Shown one piece after another: positions 40,692 through 40,760 of a stretch of 40,760 nt of DNA. The stretch comes from an uncultured Porphyromonadaceae bacterium (lineage in GTDB: Bacteria; Bacteroidota; Bacteroidia; Bacteroidales; Muribaculaceae): NCBI GenBank assembly GCA_947575235.1, contig CANPMT010000023.1, positions 1 to 40,760 on the forward strand. The letters run 5' to 3'. Under the pieces are notes generated by a model. The model worked only from the letters and a program-made list of their open reading frames with translations, was not told where the DNA came from and did not search any database. Both the position numbers and the translations under genes were made by a program. Position 1 is the first letter of the stretch; the number at the start of each line of letters is the position of its first letter.

Positions 40692-40760
40692 CTTCCGTTA
40701 TCTTCGGCAGACGATAGAAATTACTAATGTATATAACCCAAAATTTAGACAATTATGTTT

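Noticed and set aside
40525..40752. Extended N-terminus of Rel
   Set aside because: Starts with TTG, crosses a terminator and hairpins; the family start matches 40524.
1..40760. tRNA, rRNA or mobile elements
   Set aside because: No cloverleaf, rRNA-like sequence, transposase or integrase was seen; all long frames have chromosomal functions.

Overview
The window looks like the chromosome of a gut Bacteroidales bacterium, most likely a Muribaculaceae (S24-7) member. This is inferred from Bacteroidota-type promoters (TAnnTTTG -7 boxes, some with TTTG about 19-20 nt upstream), the order parA-parB-DUF5683-mltD, a DUF2723 membrane protein, T9SS-like C-terminal tails and moderate-high GC. I found no rRNA, tRNA, IS element, phage or CRISPR. 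Assignment to family level is an inference; no marker search could be run.

Layout. 1-663: no convincing gene, three short-unit tandem arrays. 664-4584: a lipoprotein with a glycoside-hydrolase-like architecture (+) and a secreted protein with a sorting-like tail (-), converging on a bidirectional terminator. 4739-12073: housekeeping genes (rnhB, a long-chain polyprenyl diphosphate synthase, polA with a degenerate proofreading domain, a glycosyltransferase, an alanine-dehydrogenase-like protein lacking catalytic residues, aroK). 12097-15285: a DUF2723 membrane protein. 15350-15562: a compact transcription unit with a promoter, an operator-like palindrome, a possible 31-aa ORF and a terminator. 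15680-19303: the highlight, a tight four-gene operon with a eukaryotic-like steroid 5-alpha-reductase, an Old Yellow Enzyme-type flavin reductase and two short-chain dehydrogenases. 19527-22669: an MsbA-like ABC exporter, a PurN-like/CD225 fusion protein and a DUF2752 protein. 22672-27541: an efflux operon (TolC, HlyD, two ABC-2 permeases) without an ATPase gene. 27778-33449: MATE exporter, parA, parB, DUF5683 and a LysM lytic transglycosylase. 33450-34090: two minisatellites flanking a bidirectional terminator. 34091-40524: slyD, a DUF4919 protein, a membrane protein, a PgpH-type c-di-AMP phosphodiesterase and a Rel (p)ppGpp synthetase/hydrolase. 40586-40691: structured RNA-like sequence upstream of rel.

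How the genes work together. The 15680-19303 operon carries the complementary activities expected for reductive steroid or bile acid metabolism: reduction of ring-A C=C bonds (5-alpha-reductase, flavin enzyme) and of hydroxyl/keto groups (SDRs). It is divergent from an ABC exporter, and the shared intergenic region contains an 11-bp direct repeat spaced by two helical turns. The right end places (p)ppGpp and c-di-AMP metabolism side by side. The genome also seems prone to tandem repeats in gene-end spacers.
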